DNA from: Chromera velia
Lineage: Eukaryota; Sar; Chromeraceae
Length of the DNA stretch: 29,165 bases
Direction: 5' to 3'
NCBI GenBank assembly: GCA_018398765.1
Contig: JAHBMJ010003079.1
Span: 64,001 to 93,165 of the forward strand
Under the pieces are notes generated by a model that was not told where the DNA came from, did not search any database, and saw only the letters and a list, made by a program, of their open reading frames with translations. Made by a program: the position numbers and the translations under genes. Shown piece by piece: positions 1-10,493 of the stretch. Every line of letters begins with the position of its first letter. The stretch's first letter is position 1.

Positions 1-1637
1 ATCGCGGTAAGTCGACTCTCCCGAAACAACTCTTTCTCCTCTTCTCTCTCGCCCCCAAAACCCTCTTTGTCCTCGAGGGTGCCCACGCAACACAACGCTG
101 CAAGCACAAGCGCAGAGAGAGAACTTCGGGGTCCGGGGAGTGCCCCGGCATGGCCCTCTTCTCCGCTGTAGGGGGTCTGATGGGCACTGCCGGGGTCCAT
201 GTCCACATCTTCAGTGGGTCTCACTGATCCCCCATAGGAAGCTGAGAGCGCTGCGAAATCCGAAAAACTGCAGACAAACACTCAAAGCGGATGCCGACAT
301 CACATCATGAATTGAAATCTTCTTGCTGCATTTGCACACTACGCGCTTCTCATTTCTCGTTCAAGACAAAGAGAAGACGAGATCTGTCGTATCGCTGTAT
401 TTATTCAGGAGCACACACAGATCCCGTTGATTCTCCTTCTGTTGTGTTGTGTTTGCTGCTCGTCTATTCCACTGGACAACCCTTTCATGGTATTGTATGC
501 CGCTACATTCCGTCTCTTCAGCTGACTCACAGAGGACAACATGCTCTTTTTCGAGCAGAACCATCAATCCAGCAATCGGTATTCAGAAATAGTACGTATT
601 TCATGACTGTGTTTGAAAAGCGTTGTTTCTTTCCTTCTTACTTGGGCAGGATCTTGCTTTCTGCTCCGATGAGCCCGGCGTGTGTCTCGTGAGGGATTCC
701 TTGGATGTCTGCGCTGCCCTCCGGATCTCTCTCCTGAGGCCGGAAGAGGACCCGCGCCTCCTCAGCGTTCTCCGATACAAAGTCCAACAGAGACGGCAGA
801 AACAGGCAGAGGGCGCCCGTCTGTATGAATGGATGAGTGAATGAACAAATGAATGAAAGCATGGATGAAACCAGGGAAGGAAAACAAAGCAAGGACGGAA
901 AGCACGTGAAGGAAAGGAAAGGGAAGGAAAGCAGCAAGAGGGAAACAAAGAAAGGGCAGAACGGAAAAGGGGGGAAAGGGAAGGAGAAACAAAGGAAGGC
1001 AAGAAAAGGAAGGTAAGCGGAAGGAAGGAAAGGAAGAAAAGAAAGAGGGAACGAAATAAAAGAAGGAATGGAGAAATAATGGAGAAATGACAAGATCAAG
1101 CGAAGAAAAGGCGCGAAGGGGAATCGAGAGAGGGAAAGGAAGGGCAGAAACCAAAGGAAAGTTTTAAAATTCGGAAGTTTTTTTCTCCTCTCGTTTAAAA
1201 GGAAACCCCCCTTTTCTCTCCGACATGCCCGCGCACCTACCCTTCTATTTACTAAAGCTTGATGGACAAAAGCTCCAATCCGAAGAGAGTCGAGAACCCC
1301 CGGGCCCTCCGGAGCGAACGTGAGAAGCTGCACAAGCACGACTCACAGGTGAACCTTCAAATAGCGTGTACACACTCATTATGTCCAAACACGACAGTGC
1401 ATACACACTGTCGAGAGGGTAGATTTACACAGGCGGTCGGTCAGCCGCTGGGCTTCCTCAAGAGAGAGACAAGCAGAGTGAGGGGACAAATAAACACGCT
1501 TTGTATCATGGAGAGATGGAGAGAGCCTGACCGTTCGGATTTCTCGCATATGATCCTGCAATTTTGACGCCATCTTTTCTCTTCTTCTCTTGCACTACCA
1601 GAAGAATTTCAATCAGGCGAAAGCTGCCAATGCCTAA
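1..1637 (+). CDS. 3' end of an unrecognised gene, weak fascin-like motif
   Basis: Exons that join in phase are 650-822, 1258-1348 and 1602-1637 (300 nt, 99 residues plus TAA at 1635-1637). The first six bases followed by GTAAGT at 7 look like the end of an earlier exon. Donors are GTATGA at 823 and GTGAAC at 1349; acceptors are gcag, aaag and ccag. The first exon begins DLAFCSDEPGVCLVRD, resembling the FCSDE...C.RD core of the fascin-like repeats encoded near 11.3-11.8 kb, but with Leu where the usual Trp/Phe would be. It continues into a charged helix (YKVQQRRQKQAEG) and a basic C-terminus ending QKNFNQAKAANA. I do not recognise the family. The fascin link rests on a short motif and is inference. 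Everything upstream of 650 is unresolved. Confidence 0.45.
845..1170 (+). repeat. Polypurine tract (GGAAA/GAAGG type)
   Basis: About 325 bases in which the + strand is nearly all A and G, built from irregular GAAAGG, GGAAG and GAAGGAAA units. It fills the intron between the exons ending at 822 and starting at 1258. The long translations on the opposite strand (Phe/Ser/Leu/Pro) are low-complexity artefacts. Confidence 0.85.
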
Positions 1638-2480
1638 AGAGAGCAGAGCACTCAACCACAAAGACACTGGTAAGCTTTCCCTTCTCCACCGTCTCCGCCA
1701 CGGAGAGGGCTGCACTTCTCACACAAATGGGAAGCAACACTCTTACAAGCACGAAGAAGCGTCCTCAACCCCTACTGAGGTGTCCATTCAGGGGAACGAA
1801 TTGCTAGCTGGCCTTTTTTTTCACTTCTTGCGAAGAATATCACGCACACGTGACAGAGGACCAGCAGTAGCAACCACCCGCCAGGAAAGGATGCTGAAGC
1901 AGAGCTGGCCCATTAAAAAAAGTTGATCGAGCAGCAATCGATTCCATTTGTTGCATATGATTGCGATCGACACTCAGAATCAGTCTGTCTGTGTAGTTTC
2001 TGGTGAAGTCAACACGTGCACTATGAATTTGCAAGAGGAGGATTGCAAGAGGCCATAAGATGCCAGATGAGATGCCATATAAGAGGCCTATAGAGGCCTG
2101 ACATGGCCTGACGCGCGCGCGCGCGGCTTCGCGCATGCATGCAATTGCATGCATGGGTCCAATGTGGGTCCACTATATATGGGTCCACTACCCCAATGCA
2201 TGGGGTCCGCAGAGACGCAGCTGCACTTTCGTGTTCGATTGTGGCATCGTATTACGATGTGGATACGCGTGACTTTGATGGTATCTTGCGGACAGTCACA
2301 GTGGCAATGGTCGACAGTATTCAATAGTGACAGAGCACATGGTTGACACATGTGATGGTGTATACATACAGGCTTTGGAGTGATCATTATCGGCACAGCC
2401 CCTCACGGAAAGCTCCTGAGTTACTGATATTTATTTGAGTTGGAAATCGGCACCGTCTACCAGAGACGGCTTTTTGCGCC
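1638..2480. other. Intergenic spacer, no gene seen
   Basis: Between the TAA at 1635-1637 and the ATG at 2481. No reading frame looks like protein on either strand. It holds a GC-alternating run and TGCATGCA palindromes (listed separately). Short direct repeats of the type GGGTCCA(C/A)TA occur at about 2155-2195. Confidence 0.5.
2108..2155. promoter_or_regulatory. CG run plus 22-bp TGCATGCA palindrome
   Basis: An alternating CG run (about 2111-2125) is followed by a perfect 22-bp palindrome at 2134-2155. Its core is TGCATGCA-AT-TGCATGCA. It lies about 330 bases before the ATG at 2481. TGCATGCA is a known binding site of some apicomplexan ApiAP2 proteins; promoter function here is inference. 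Confidence 0.35.
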
Positions 2481-5400
2481 ATGATGTTGGCACAAACCTC
2501 CCCAGCTGTGGCTACTTCGCTGCTGCTGGCCTGTCTCCTTTCCTCCACACCCGCCCGGGGCTCTCAGTTCCTCACAGGGGATGACCTCTTCGCAGAGGGC
2601 CCGTCCACGACTTCCTCCCCCCTCGTCTTTCCCACCAATCTCACCATCCACTCAGTCGGAGGTCCCCCCCCCGACCATTCCTTCCCTGAGGGTCCTGATG
2701 CCAATTTCACAGACGTTCCTGATGTCGAGTCCATTGTGCACGTTGCGATGGATGCACAGCAGGCGGCTCTAAGCCTCACAGCCCACCTTCCCGATTTTCA
2801 GCCCGAAACAACGTGTCAAGACCTCATCCTCCAGCCTGCGTTCTTCGAGTCAGACCCTCAGAAGTGACCAGTTCAACCAGACGGTGTTGCTGCTGGAAGA
2901 CAGACCGCCCGAGAGATGCGAACCCAAAAACAGAGACGCAATCCACGAGATTGCAAAAGCCTGCAACGAAAGTGCATCCAACGCAATGGACTTACTCGAG
3001 GCTCGGGTCAAGCACATTGCCTGCGCCTTTGCCCCCGGCCACGGCTTGTTATCCTGTCCTGGAGACGCTCTTTTGAGTGAGCCCGAGATTGCGCCCTTCT
3101 CCGAGTTCGATCAGTTCATAGAAGATCTCCTTCAACAAACGCAACACTTCACAGCAGCAGAGTGCGCAACACTCTCAAGCTCCTCTCTAGAACAGACATT
3201 CAAGACGAAGGCAGAAGAGTCGGAGAGAAAAATTAAGGGCGCCCTCCTAGCAGAGTGAGTTGGATCAACAGAGTATTCAGCGCCTCATCTCTTCTGGCTC
3301 TCCCTCTGTTTGAAATAACGCTCATGTTTTCTTTCCCTGACTCCGCCCGGCCGCCCTTGTCTTTTCTTGTATTTCCCTCCTTCCGTAGTGTTCCCGGGAA
3401 GCCTCTTTATTGATCTTTTCCTCGAATGGCATTTTTTTTCTTTCCGTTGGGCTCCCTCAGTCCACCTTCTCGTGACTGGCACCCGTGAGTTTGGCTCGTT
3501 GGCGTTCTGTCTTTCTTGGTCTCGATTCCAGTTTTCCTTATCCGCCCCTCTCCTCGTTGCCCCTTCTTTCGACTTTGACTGTCACGCAGGTTCTCCGGAG
3601 TCTCTTCCGAGACCCAATCAGACCTCCACGCTTCGACTGTGAAGGTCCTTAGAGCTGCACATCGAGTCTTCTCCTCGGGGTTCGAACTGAATAGGTGCCT
3701 GTGCGAAAATCACAGTCAGTCAGTGGGAAGATAGATCGATGGAACGACCGGAGAAGAGATTGCTTCTCTCTTTCACGTTTGGCTCTCGCTTGCGGAATGT
3801 CGACACTACGCATACACGCACAGCACGAATCCACACCCATACACTATGCGCGCACACCACAAAACGACTCACGCGCATACGTCCGTCTAGACACATGCAT
3901 GGGTTCGCATTTTGTGTGTTCCTTTCCGTCTCCCTGAATATTGACGTGTCTCCGTGACAGACGGAAAAGTGCTCTCTCTCCTTTGTCTTGCGCAGACATT
4001 CGACTGATCACATCCACCCTGCCTCTCTGCAGGCAGGCCCAGGCCCCCTTTCCCCTCTTTATTTGGATTCTGTCTGCTTGCCTCCCTGTTTGCCTGTCTG
4101 CTTCCCTGTTGCTCTATCGATTGCAGAGATTCTCAATCACTTCAAGTGCCAAAGAGATGAGGGGGTAGAGTTCCTCTCGGCTGTCGGCAACGCTTCAGAG
4201 ACCACGATGGAACACATCGGCAAGGAGATGGAGGCCAGACAAATGGCAAAGGAGGCCGCTGCAGCTGGCGGCACACCCTCTCCCCCGCCCCCCTTGACTG
4301 CAGTCACCACCCCCTCGCCCTCTACAGCTGTTCTGCGTCAGAATGCACCAGTGCACGTCCACACCCGGACTGAAAACCCAGACACAGATCCCGACTCCCT
4401 CCCTGCCCCTGCCCCTCCACTGAGTGGAGACGGAGAGGCAGAAGCGGACTCAGTAGAGGAGTCTGATGGGTACTGGACCCCCACTGTGCTTTCGTCCTTC
4501 GAGGCAGGATGGATCACCCGCCCGACAGCAGAAGCACAGGCACCGTCCAATGTTATGGAAGCTACTCAAAAACGACTCGCAGAACAAGACGAAGAAGAGG
4601 AAGAACAAAAAAAAGTGGGACGGCAAGACAGACACTCACTTGTCAGAGACAGTCTCTGTCTTCGGGGACAGGGACGGCTCCACGACACAGAGGGGGAAGA
4701 GGGGGCGCAGTGTGAGGCGAGCGAGAGTGGCAACCTGGCGACGTGGTCCCCTTCCAATTCTGGAGAAAAGTTCAACTTCAAGAAGGTGAGCACGCACCCA
4801 TGCGCTCATGATGTGGCCGGTTGATCGATCATCTCCCTGTACCACTTTTGCATTTCCCCCCCCTGAGATACGTGTGAGCTGCTCTTTCTTCCCCTCGTAA
4901 TTCGACTGTCTCCTTTTGTCTCTGTCACACACATCAGTTCCTTTCTGCACTTCACGATGAATGTGAACTGTGCCAGCGAGATACGCTGTACACTGTATGG
5001 CAATTTGGCTCCCCATGCCTTGTTTTCAGCTCTCTTTTCCATAAAGATTGGATGACCGGTGGCTTCTCTTCCTTGCAGGCCTTTCATCACCTTGCCTCGG
5101 CAGCCGTGCGGCTCCTTGAGAAACATCAAGTGGGAACCCACGCGCGGTCTGTGTGGGACTATGAGGGTCGACAGTGGGAATCGGAAGGTCGGTAGGGGGA
5201 CTCTCTCTCTCTCTCTCTGTGTGCTGTGTGTGTGTGGTCGGTGGGGGGAATCTGAAGGTCGATAGGCCGGGGGATTGATTTCCTTCGGACTGTAGAAGGG
5301 CGTGTGTGTGTTTGTTTGTGTGTCTACATGCTCGCCTGTGTGGGGATTCCTGCATGTGAGGGCAAAGGCGATCAGGGGGGACAAGAACCCGGCCGGCAGC

Positions 5401-5590
5401 AAAACAAACAATTCATCAGTCCCATCCCTCCCACTCATCCATCCTTGGTTCCCTGATATCCCGCACGCCTCGCAGGGTCAATGGGGATTGCTCGACGTCT
5501 GGCGACCTCCCAGTTGACGTGCATGTTCAACCCTCTGGAGAGCAAGGACATCGACGGGGGGGATCCTGGGTATATCTGGAATGCTCTCAG
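2481..5590 (+). CDS. Secreted/membrane-delivered helical protein with signal peptide; interrupted frame, 3' end lost at gap
   Basis: The start is the first of two ATGs in gcgccATGATG. Residues 1-27 form a signal peptide (SLLLACLLSS core, ending TPARGS). Exons: 2481-3254, 3590-3714, 4127-4785, 5079-5187 and 5476-5590, with donors GTGAGT, GTCAGT, GTGAGC, GTCGGT and GTGAGG; phases match at every junction, about 590 residues. N-glycosylation sequons (NLT, NFT) follow the signal peptide. Then come Cys-containing helices, a Pro/Thr linker, an acidic stretch (EQDEEEEEQKK) and a helical segment (AFHHLASAAVRLLEKHQ). The last visible exon has MFNPLESKDIDGGDPGYIWN. Inside exon 1 the frame stops at 2865-2867 and continues one base over, which fits a single-base indel near 2860-2866; a 49-base intron 2813-2861 would also restore phase. 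Continuation into the lectin gene at 6589 is possible but not shown. Family not recognised. Confidence 0.6.
5201..5237 (+). repeat. (CT)n(GT)n compound microsatellite
   Basis: A CT run followed by a GT run, 13 bases after the donor at 5188. It is one of several intronic copies with CT before GT on the coding strand. Confidence 0.85.
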
Positions 5591-5603
5591 GTGAGGGGGG
5601 GGG

Positions 5604-5656
5604 NNNNNNNNNNNNNNNNNNNNNNNNNNNNNNNNNNNNNNNNNNNNNNNNNNNNN
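5604..5656. other. Assembly gap (53 N)
   Basis: The Ns are flanked on both sides by runs of G (5595-5603 and 5657-5664), so the gap probably sits in a homopolymer or G-rich repeat. The true size is unknown. It follows the donor of the last visible exon of the upstream gene. Confidence 0.95.
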
Positions 5657-5810
5657 GGGGGGGGAGTGAGAGGATGTCGGACAGCGGGGCTTTGGTATAT
5701 GTGTGTGTGCCTGTACAGACAGAGGTACATTGAGCAAAGCTGCGCCTTCAGAAAACCTTTTGCCTATTGATGCGTTCGGCAAATTCACTGAGGTTCCTTC
5801 TCAACTCAAC

Positions 5811-5885
5811 TCTGGCTATTGTTGCTTCCACATTCGACCGACCTCCACTCAAATCTGGCTATTGTTGCTTCCACATTCGACCGAC
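5811..5885. repeat. 43-bp tandem duplication
   Basis: The same 32 bases (beginning TCTGGCTATTG, ending ATTCGACCGAC) occur at 5811-5842 and 5854-5885, with related CTCAA-type sequence before each. The period is 43. Confidence 0.9.
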
Positions 5886-6376
5886 AACAGAATGAAGGAA
5901 ATGGCAGACACAGAAAGGGAAAAACAGACGTCAAAATAAGGGATGAAATAAAAAACAGTCAGAGAGACAGGCACTAGGAGAGACTCTTATTCCTGCTCCC
6001 AGCTTTCTTGCTTTTCTTTCTTCGGTACTCACAAAGAGACAGAGAGACCGAGTCCGGCGCCCGTCATTGACACATCTTTTCTCACCCCGAACCCTCTTTG
6101 AGCATATGCTTGTCGACACGATATTTGTCTGTCTGCGGATTCGGATTTGGGTGCGGTGCTTCCGTCGGTGCTGTCGACATTTCACTGGGGTTGGAAGCAG
6201 CGATCGGGAACTACAAGCACAGAAACGGGTGGTGTGCAGGTGGGTAGGGGCATGGTATCATTTGGAGTGGCATGCGACTCTCACATCTGGGACATGCAAA
6301 AGGTCTCCTGGGTCTTGACGCGTCGATGGAGGCGATTTTGTGCATGCATGGAGATGTGGACATTTGGGTCCCTCCC

Positions 6377-6378
<2 letters not shown>

Positions 6379-6441
<63 letters not shown>
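6379..6441 (+). repeat. (TC)n microsatellite with TCTG units
   Basis: A TC run interrupted by three TCTG units near 6409-6420. Confidence 0.85.
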
Positions 6442-6493
6442 GCTTTCTCTTTCTTCTTGCCTTTTCTTTCTCTCAACACCTAGCTAGCTCACG

Positions 6494-6505
6494 TGCATGC
6501 ATGCA
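6494..6505. promoter_or_regulatory. Overlapping TGCATGCA octamers before lectin ATG
   Basis: Two overlapping TGCATGCA palindromes at 6494-6501 and 6498-6505, about 85 bases before the ATG at 6589. Possible ApiAP2-type site; function inferred from position and motif only. Confidence 0.3.
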
Positions 6506-6588
6506 CTAGGCCTTCCTCCTAAATGCACACCCCAATTAAAGCTGGATAGATCCATCGATCCCCGTGTCTTTTCTGTCCCTGCGTCAAG

Positions 6589-7097
6589 ATGCCACTAGCT
6601 GTGCGGTGGAATGTTGGCCTCCCGCCTGCCTGCTCCTCTCCTGTTGCAGAGCTGAGGAGACGCGGAGACACTCTACATGAGGGACAGCACCTGGGGCCTG
6701 GCCAGGCTCTGATCTCTGGGAACGGGAGGTATAAGTGGGTCCTGCAACACGACAACTGGATGCATGGGTAAGTGGTTAATTGGAGGGGTGGGAGGGTGGA
6801 TGCTTGAACGGCATCTGCCTGCATAAGCTTCGACAGGTTGCGTCGATGCATACATGTTCACGCTCGTGCATGTCTACATCTGGAATAAGTAGCAAGACGA
6901 ATACTTTGCACAATCGATTCTAGTGAGGTCTTTCTTCTTTCTTGGTCTGATTGTTTTGCCCATTGAAGAAGATGCGGTGCGATTTCGCGCACAGAAAAAA
7001 AAAAGTCAGTCTCCGATCGAAAGCATGAATGGGTGCGTTCGGTGCTTCAATGTTTTTTTTTCTTTTCTGTTGCGACTGAGCATGTGATTTGCCGTCT

Positions 7098-7128
<31 letters not shown>

Positions 7129-8088
7129 GTCCGTCCGTGCGCGCGCGCACGTGTGTGTGTCTGTGTGGTTGTTGTTGCAGTTGGGACAGACACGGGGGGG
7201 GATTCTTCCACGTCAAAATGGGCAGTGGGGGTCACTATGAGATGCACATGCAACGCGACTGCAACCTGGTCATCTACAGGTAGGGTAGGTAGGCAGCGGG
7301 GGCACATCTTTACGTCTCTTCGATTTCCTTGCTTCAAGCCTCTTCTTTTCAAGAAAGAAATTCAAAGGAAGGAAGGAAGGAAGGAAGCAAGAAAAAAAGA
7401 AGGGGGGAAGGAAAGAAAAAAAAAAGAAATGAATAAATAAAGAAAGAAAGGAACAAGGAAAGGAAAAAAAGAAAAAAAAAACGAACCTGCAAGCTGGTCA
7501 TCTACAGGGAGGTACAGGTAGGGGGCGTGGGAGTGTACATATCATTCGTTGCAGGCCGGGAGAAGTTTCCAGTTGCATGGGCTTGCGTGATCGAATTGAA
7601 AAGAGGAAGACAGCGCTTGCGTGATTGATGCAACCGGGCAGAATGAAAGGAACTTGGCTTTTTTCACCGTCTGGGTGAAGAAATCCCATATCGAGTAACG
7701 GCGTATTTCTGAATCTTACTTATTTCTGGGACTGACGCCTTGCCTTCAAAGTGCACCCTTTGAGTCAGAGCATCAGTCTGTGTATATGTATCAGCGGGAT
7801 TTGACGAGCTCTCGATCTGAAGGGGCGTGCTGCTGACTGACTGTCACTAGCTGACTGGCTTACTGAATGAACAAATGAATGGGTGACCTGATCTTTCTTG
7901 TCCCATCATTCCTTCTTCTCCAGCCCTGTCCGAGTGTATGTGAGTGCAGAAACGGCCAAGCGATCTGGGCCTCCAACACGGGGGGAAGGCCGGGGCCCTG
8001 CAGGTCCGCTTGCATGCATTCGCCTTCTTTATTCGCCTGAATTCCTATCTCTGTATCCTTCGGCCTCCCTGCATTCTCTGTCTGTCTG

Positions 8089-8151
<63 letters not shown>

Positions 8152-8202
8152 CTGTGTGTCTGTGCGTGTCTGTGCGTGTGTGCGTGTGTGTGCGGATGTG
8201 TG

Positions 8203-8242
<40 letters not shown>

Positions 8243-9633
8243 TTCCTGGTTTGGATTGGTTTTCTTCTTATTCTTCTTTCTTCCGTCTTCTGGCCTTCTA
8301 AGAGTCTCGTCTTCTTCGCTTTTCGCCAGAAGGGTGCACTGCGCACGCACGCACTTCTCTTTCTTTCCCACCCTAGCTCCCTCTCTCTTCGCGTGTGTGT
8401 ATTCATGTTGCCGGCCTTTGCCCTACAGGGCCGTCATGCAGTCAGACCGCAACTTCGTCCTGTATAACGGTCACGGTCACGCCATCTGGCAGACAGGTAC
8501 GAGCGTCGGCAGTGAGGGCCACTTCTACTGTTCGGACTTCCACCAGGACCAGCTGGTCTCAAAGCTCGGCTTCGAGGTGGACGTCGCGCTTGCACACACG
8601 CAGTCCTTGGGCGCAGGTGGGTGCATGGAGATTTGGGCGCCAAGTGAAGAAAAAAAAATGAATGCGTCCCTGCGTGCGTCGATGCATATACGCAGTCCTT
8701 GGGGCCATGCCTACGTGCATCTGGCGAACAGGCGAAACGAAGGGAAGTGCATACATCGACATAACGGTGGGATATAGATGCTCCAAGGTGTAATGCGACG
8801 GTTTGTGGACCAACGCAGAGTGCTTCAAGGAAATGGGCATGCAAGTCCGTGGCCTTGAATAATCACGGAGAAACAAACGATGCTTTCACTTTCCTCTTGT
8901 TGTTTGTGTATCTGTCTCTCTGTGTGGTTGCAGAGGCCGTGAATCTGTTCAAGATGGTCTCGGGGCACCTCGGTAAGATCGGAACTGCCGTCTCTGCCCT
9001 GGCAGAGAAGCTGATCGAGATGTGCAAGGTTGTGGTTGGGTCTGGCGGTACAATGGTGGGATACGACCTTGGGTGGTTCGTGATGGAGGGGGAGTCCCAC
9101 GTTGGGTGGACTCTCGTGGATCACCCGGTAAGTCAGGGAGTGCGTGAGTCAGGGGGTGCGATTGACGCATGCAGTCAGAGGTCCAAGTGGGTGAGATCAA
9201 TTCAATTGGGGGGGGCAGTGCAGGTTGAGGTCTTTCCTGACACCTGAAATGAAAAAGGGGGACGGAAGCTGGAGAGACAGTGAGTGCTTGTGTGATTAGC
9301 AGTCACGAATTCATGCAGAGTCGCCTCGTATGAGTGAGTGACTGACATTCGCAGAGAAAGAGATGTATATGAGTGAGCATTCCCTCCCCCCTGCAGGTCG
9401 GGAAGGTGGAGGCCGTTCCGAACTTCAAAGTCCGTCTCACCTCTGGCGACTCGTGTCCCCAGATCAAGATGTATCCTGGGTTCCGAGTCAAGATCAGACA
9501 CCCGAAAATTTGCAAGAAGAGGAAGTGCAGCAAGAAGGTCTTCGGAAGAAGAGTTTGCGTCCCCATCTACTACCCCTGTGGAGTCGAGCACAAGACTGTC
9601 GCAGACGTGAAAGTCCGTCGATTTGTTTCATAA
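6589..9633 (+). CDS. B-lectin (bulb-type D-mannose-binding lectin) domain protein
   Basis: Exons 6589-6767, 7181-7279, 7950-8003, 8429-8616, 8934-9127 and 9397-9633 join in phase to 951 nt, 316 residues, stop TAA at 9631-9633. Residues about 21-140 form the B-lectin domain. [18 protein letters not shown] is the typical first strand-turn. QRDCNLVIY (84-92) and QSDRNFVLY (115-123) match the mannose-binding motif QxDxNxVxY exactly, while the first repeat (QHDNWMHG) is degenerate. [10 protein letters not shown] and HAIWQTGT are the usual strands between motifs. Exon 5 adds a helix ([18 protein letters not shown]) and a beta segment. Exon 6 is Cys/Lys-rich ([10 protein letters not shown]) and ends DVKVRRFVS. 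The ATG at 6589 reads straight into the domain with no clear signal peptide, so the gene may have an upstream exon (acceptor at 6649, phase 1) or be the 3' part of the gene at 2481. Confidence 0.75.
7095..7168 (+). repeat. (TC)n-CG-(TG)n compound microsatellite
   Basis: A TC run, a short CGCGCG run and a TG run end just before the acceptor at 7180. Confidence 0.8.
7365..7480 (+). repeat. Purine-rich tract in lectin intron 2
   Basis: GGAAGGAA units grade into A-rich GAAAGAAA sequence. The tract separates the true exon end at 7279 from a second copy of that exon end at 7487-7508. Confidence 0.75.
7487..7508 (+). pseudogene. Duplicated end of B-lectin exon 2
   Basis: These 22 bases match 7259-7280, the end of lectin exon 2 with the first base of its donor, at all but one position (G for C). 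Shortly after comes CAG-GTAGGG, like the original donor. The copy lies inside the intron and is not needed for the reading frame. Confidence 0.6.
8077..8240 (+). repeat. Long (TC)n(TG)n compound microsatellite
   Basis: About 160 bases of TC, then TG with TGCG and TCTG interruptions, in the lectin intron 8004-8428. Confidence 0.9.
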
Positions 9634-10024
9634 TTGGGCTTTTCTGCATGCATGCGGGAGTATGGAGTGGCATATGCGCATGTGTGATTGGACTTCTCTC
9701 TGCACGTTCTCCGAGAATCGGATTCCTTCCTTCCTTCCTGTTGTGTGGTCGACCTCCCTCCTTTTTCATCTTTCATGTCATCGGTTTGCCTCGATCCCGT
9801 GCTTGGCTTTCTGCTTTCTTACTAATGCTCGAAAAAAAACGTTTTGTTGCTAGTCCTCTCATATGCGCAACCTCCCTGTGATCTCTTTCGGTACCTTCCC
9901 GCTTCCTTCTTATGGTCCCTTGTCTCTCACTTACATACGCAATCTCATCACGTTGGTCTTCCCTTGGCTTTCAACCCAATGACTCTTTTCTCTCCTACTG
10001 ACTCGATCACTGATCGCACTGCAG
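9634..10024. other. Spacer between lectin and fascin-like exons
   Basis: Pyrimidine-rich sequence. TGCATGCA lies at 9645-9652. It ends in a good acceptor (cactgcag at 10024) preceded by a CTGACT branch-like sequence. This is either an intergenic region with an unseen first exon or an intron joining the two genes; lectin-exon donors at 9538 (GTCTTC) or 9607 (GTGAAA) would both be phase 0, as required at 10025. Confidence 0.4.
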
Positions 10025-10429
10025 GTGGGTCCCTGGCACCTTCTCCACTCAGACTGCCGTTGTTTCAGCGGCTTAAAGTGCGCCTCGTCCTCGCGTGGGA
10101 ATCGTCCAGTCGGGGCTGTTCAGGTCGGGATCTTCTCTCAAAATGGGCAGAAGTGGTGTGCAGACAATGGGCCGGACTTCATCTGCGACAAGAGCGGGAT
10201 CAACGGCGACTGGGAGAGGTTCACGATGGAGTACGAAGACCACTTGCAGGTCTCCTTGAAGGGAGGCAATCAGAAGAAGAACTGCGCGGACCAGGAGGAC
10301 AGAGTGAGATGTAATGTGGATGGAGTGGGGGGTCACTGGGAGAAGTTTCGGTTCGAATTCACAGACGATGGGTGGATGGGTATCAGAGGACAAAGAAGCA
10401 GTCAGCCGGCTCTCTCTCTCTCTCTCCCT

Positions 10430-10493
<64 letters not shown>

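Larger units (their letters stand above)
5657..6588. other. Spacer or intron between helical-protein and lectin genes
   Basis: No convincing exon. A candidate 39-base exon at 6201-6239 (acceptor gcag, donor GTGGGT) keeps phase 2 on both sides but has no other support. The stretch contains a 43-base tandem duplication, a CT/CTGT microsatellite and TGCATGCA at 6341, 6494 and 6498. Confidence 0.4.

Noticed and set aside
98-226. Possible exon with a Gly/Ala/Val-rich stretch (MALFSAVGGLMGTAGV)
   Set aside because: No consistent acceptor, donor or phase link to the exons that follow.
638-1339. - strand frame of 233 codons
   Set aside because: Mostly the complement of the polypurine tract, overlapping + strand exons that splice in phase.
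7898-8467. + strand Cys/Val-rich frame
   Set aside because: Translation of TG repeats within the lectin intron; the true exons 7950-8003 and 8429-8616 use other frames or splice around it.
10380-10381. GTATCA as the donor of the first fascin-like exon
   Set aside because: It keeps phase but deletes a strand of the third repeat; the donor at 10401 preserves the repeat. It could still be an alternative site.
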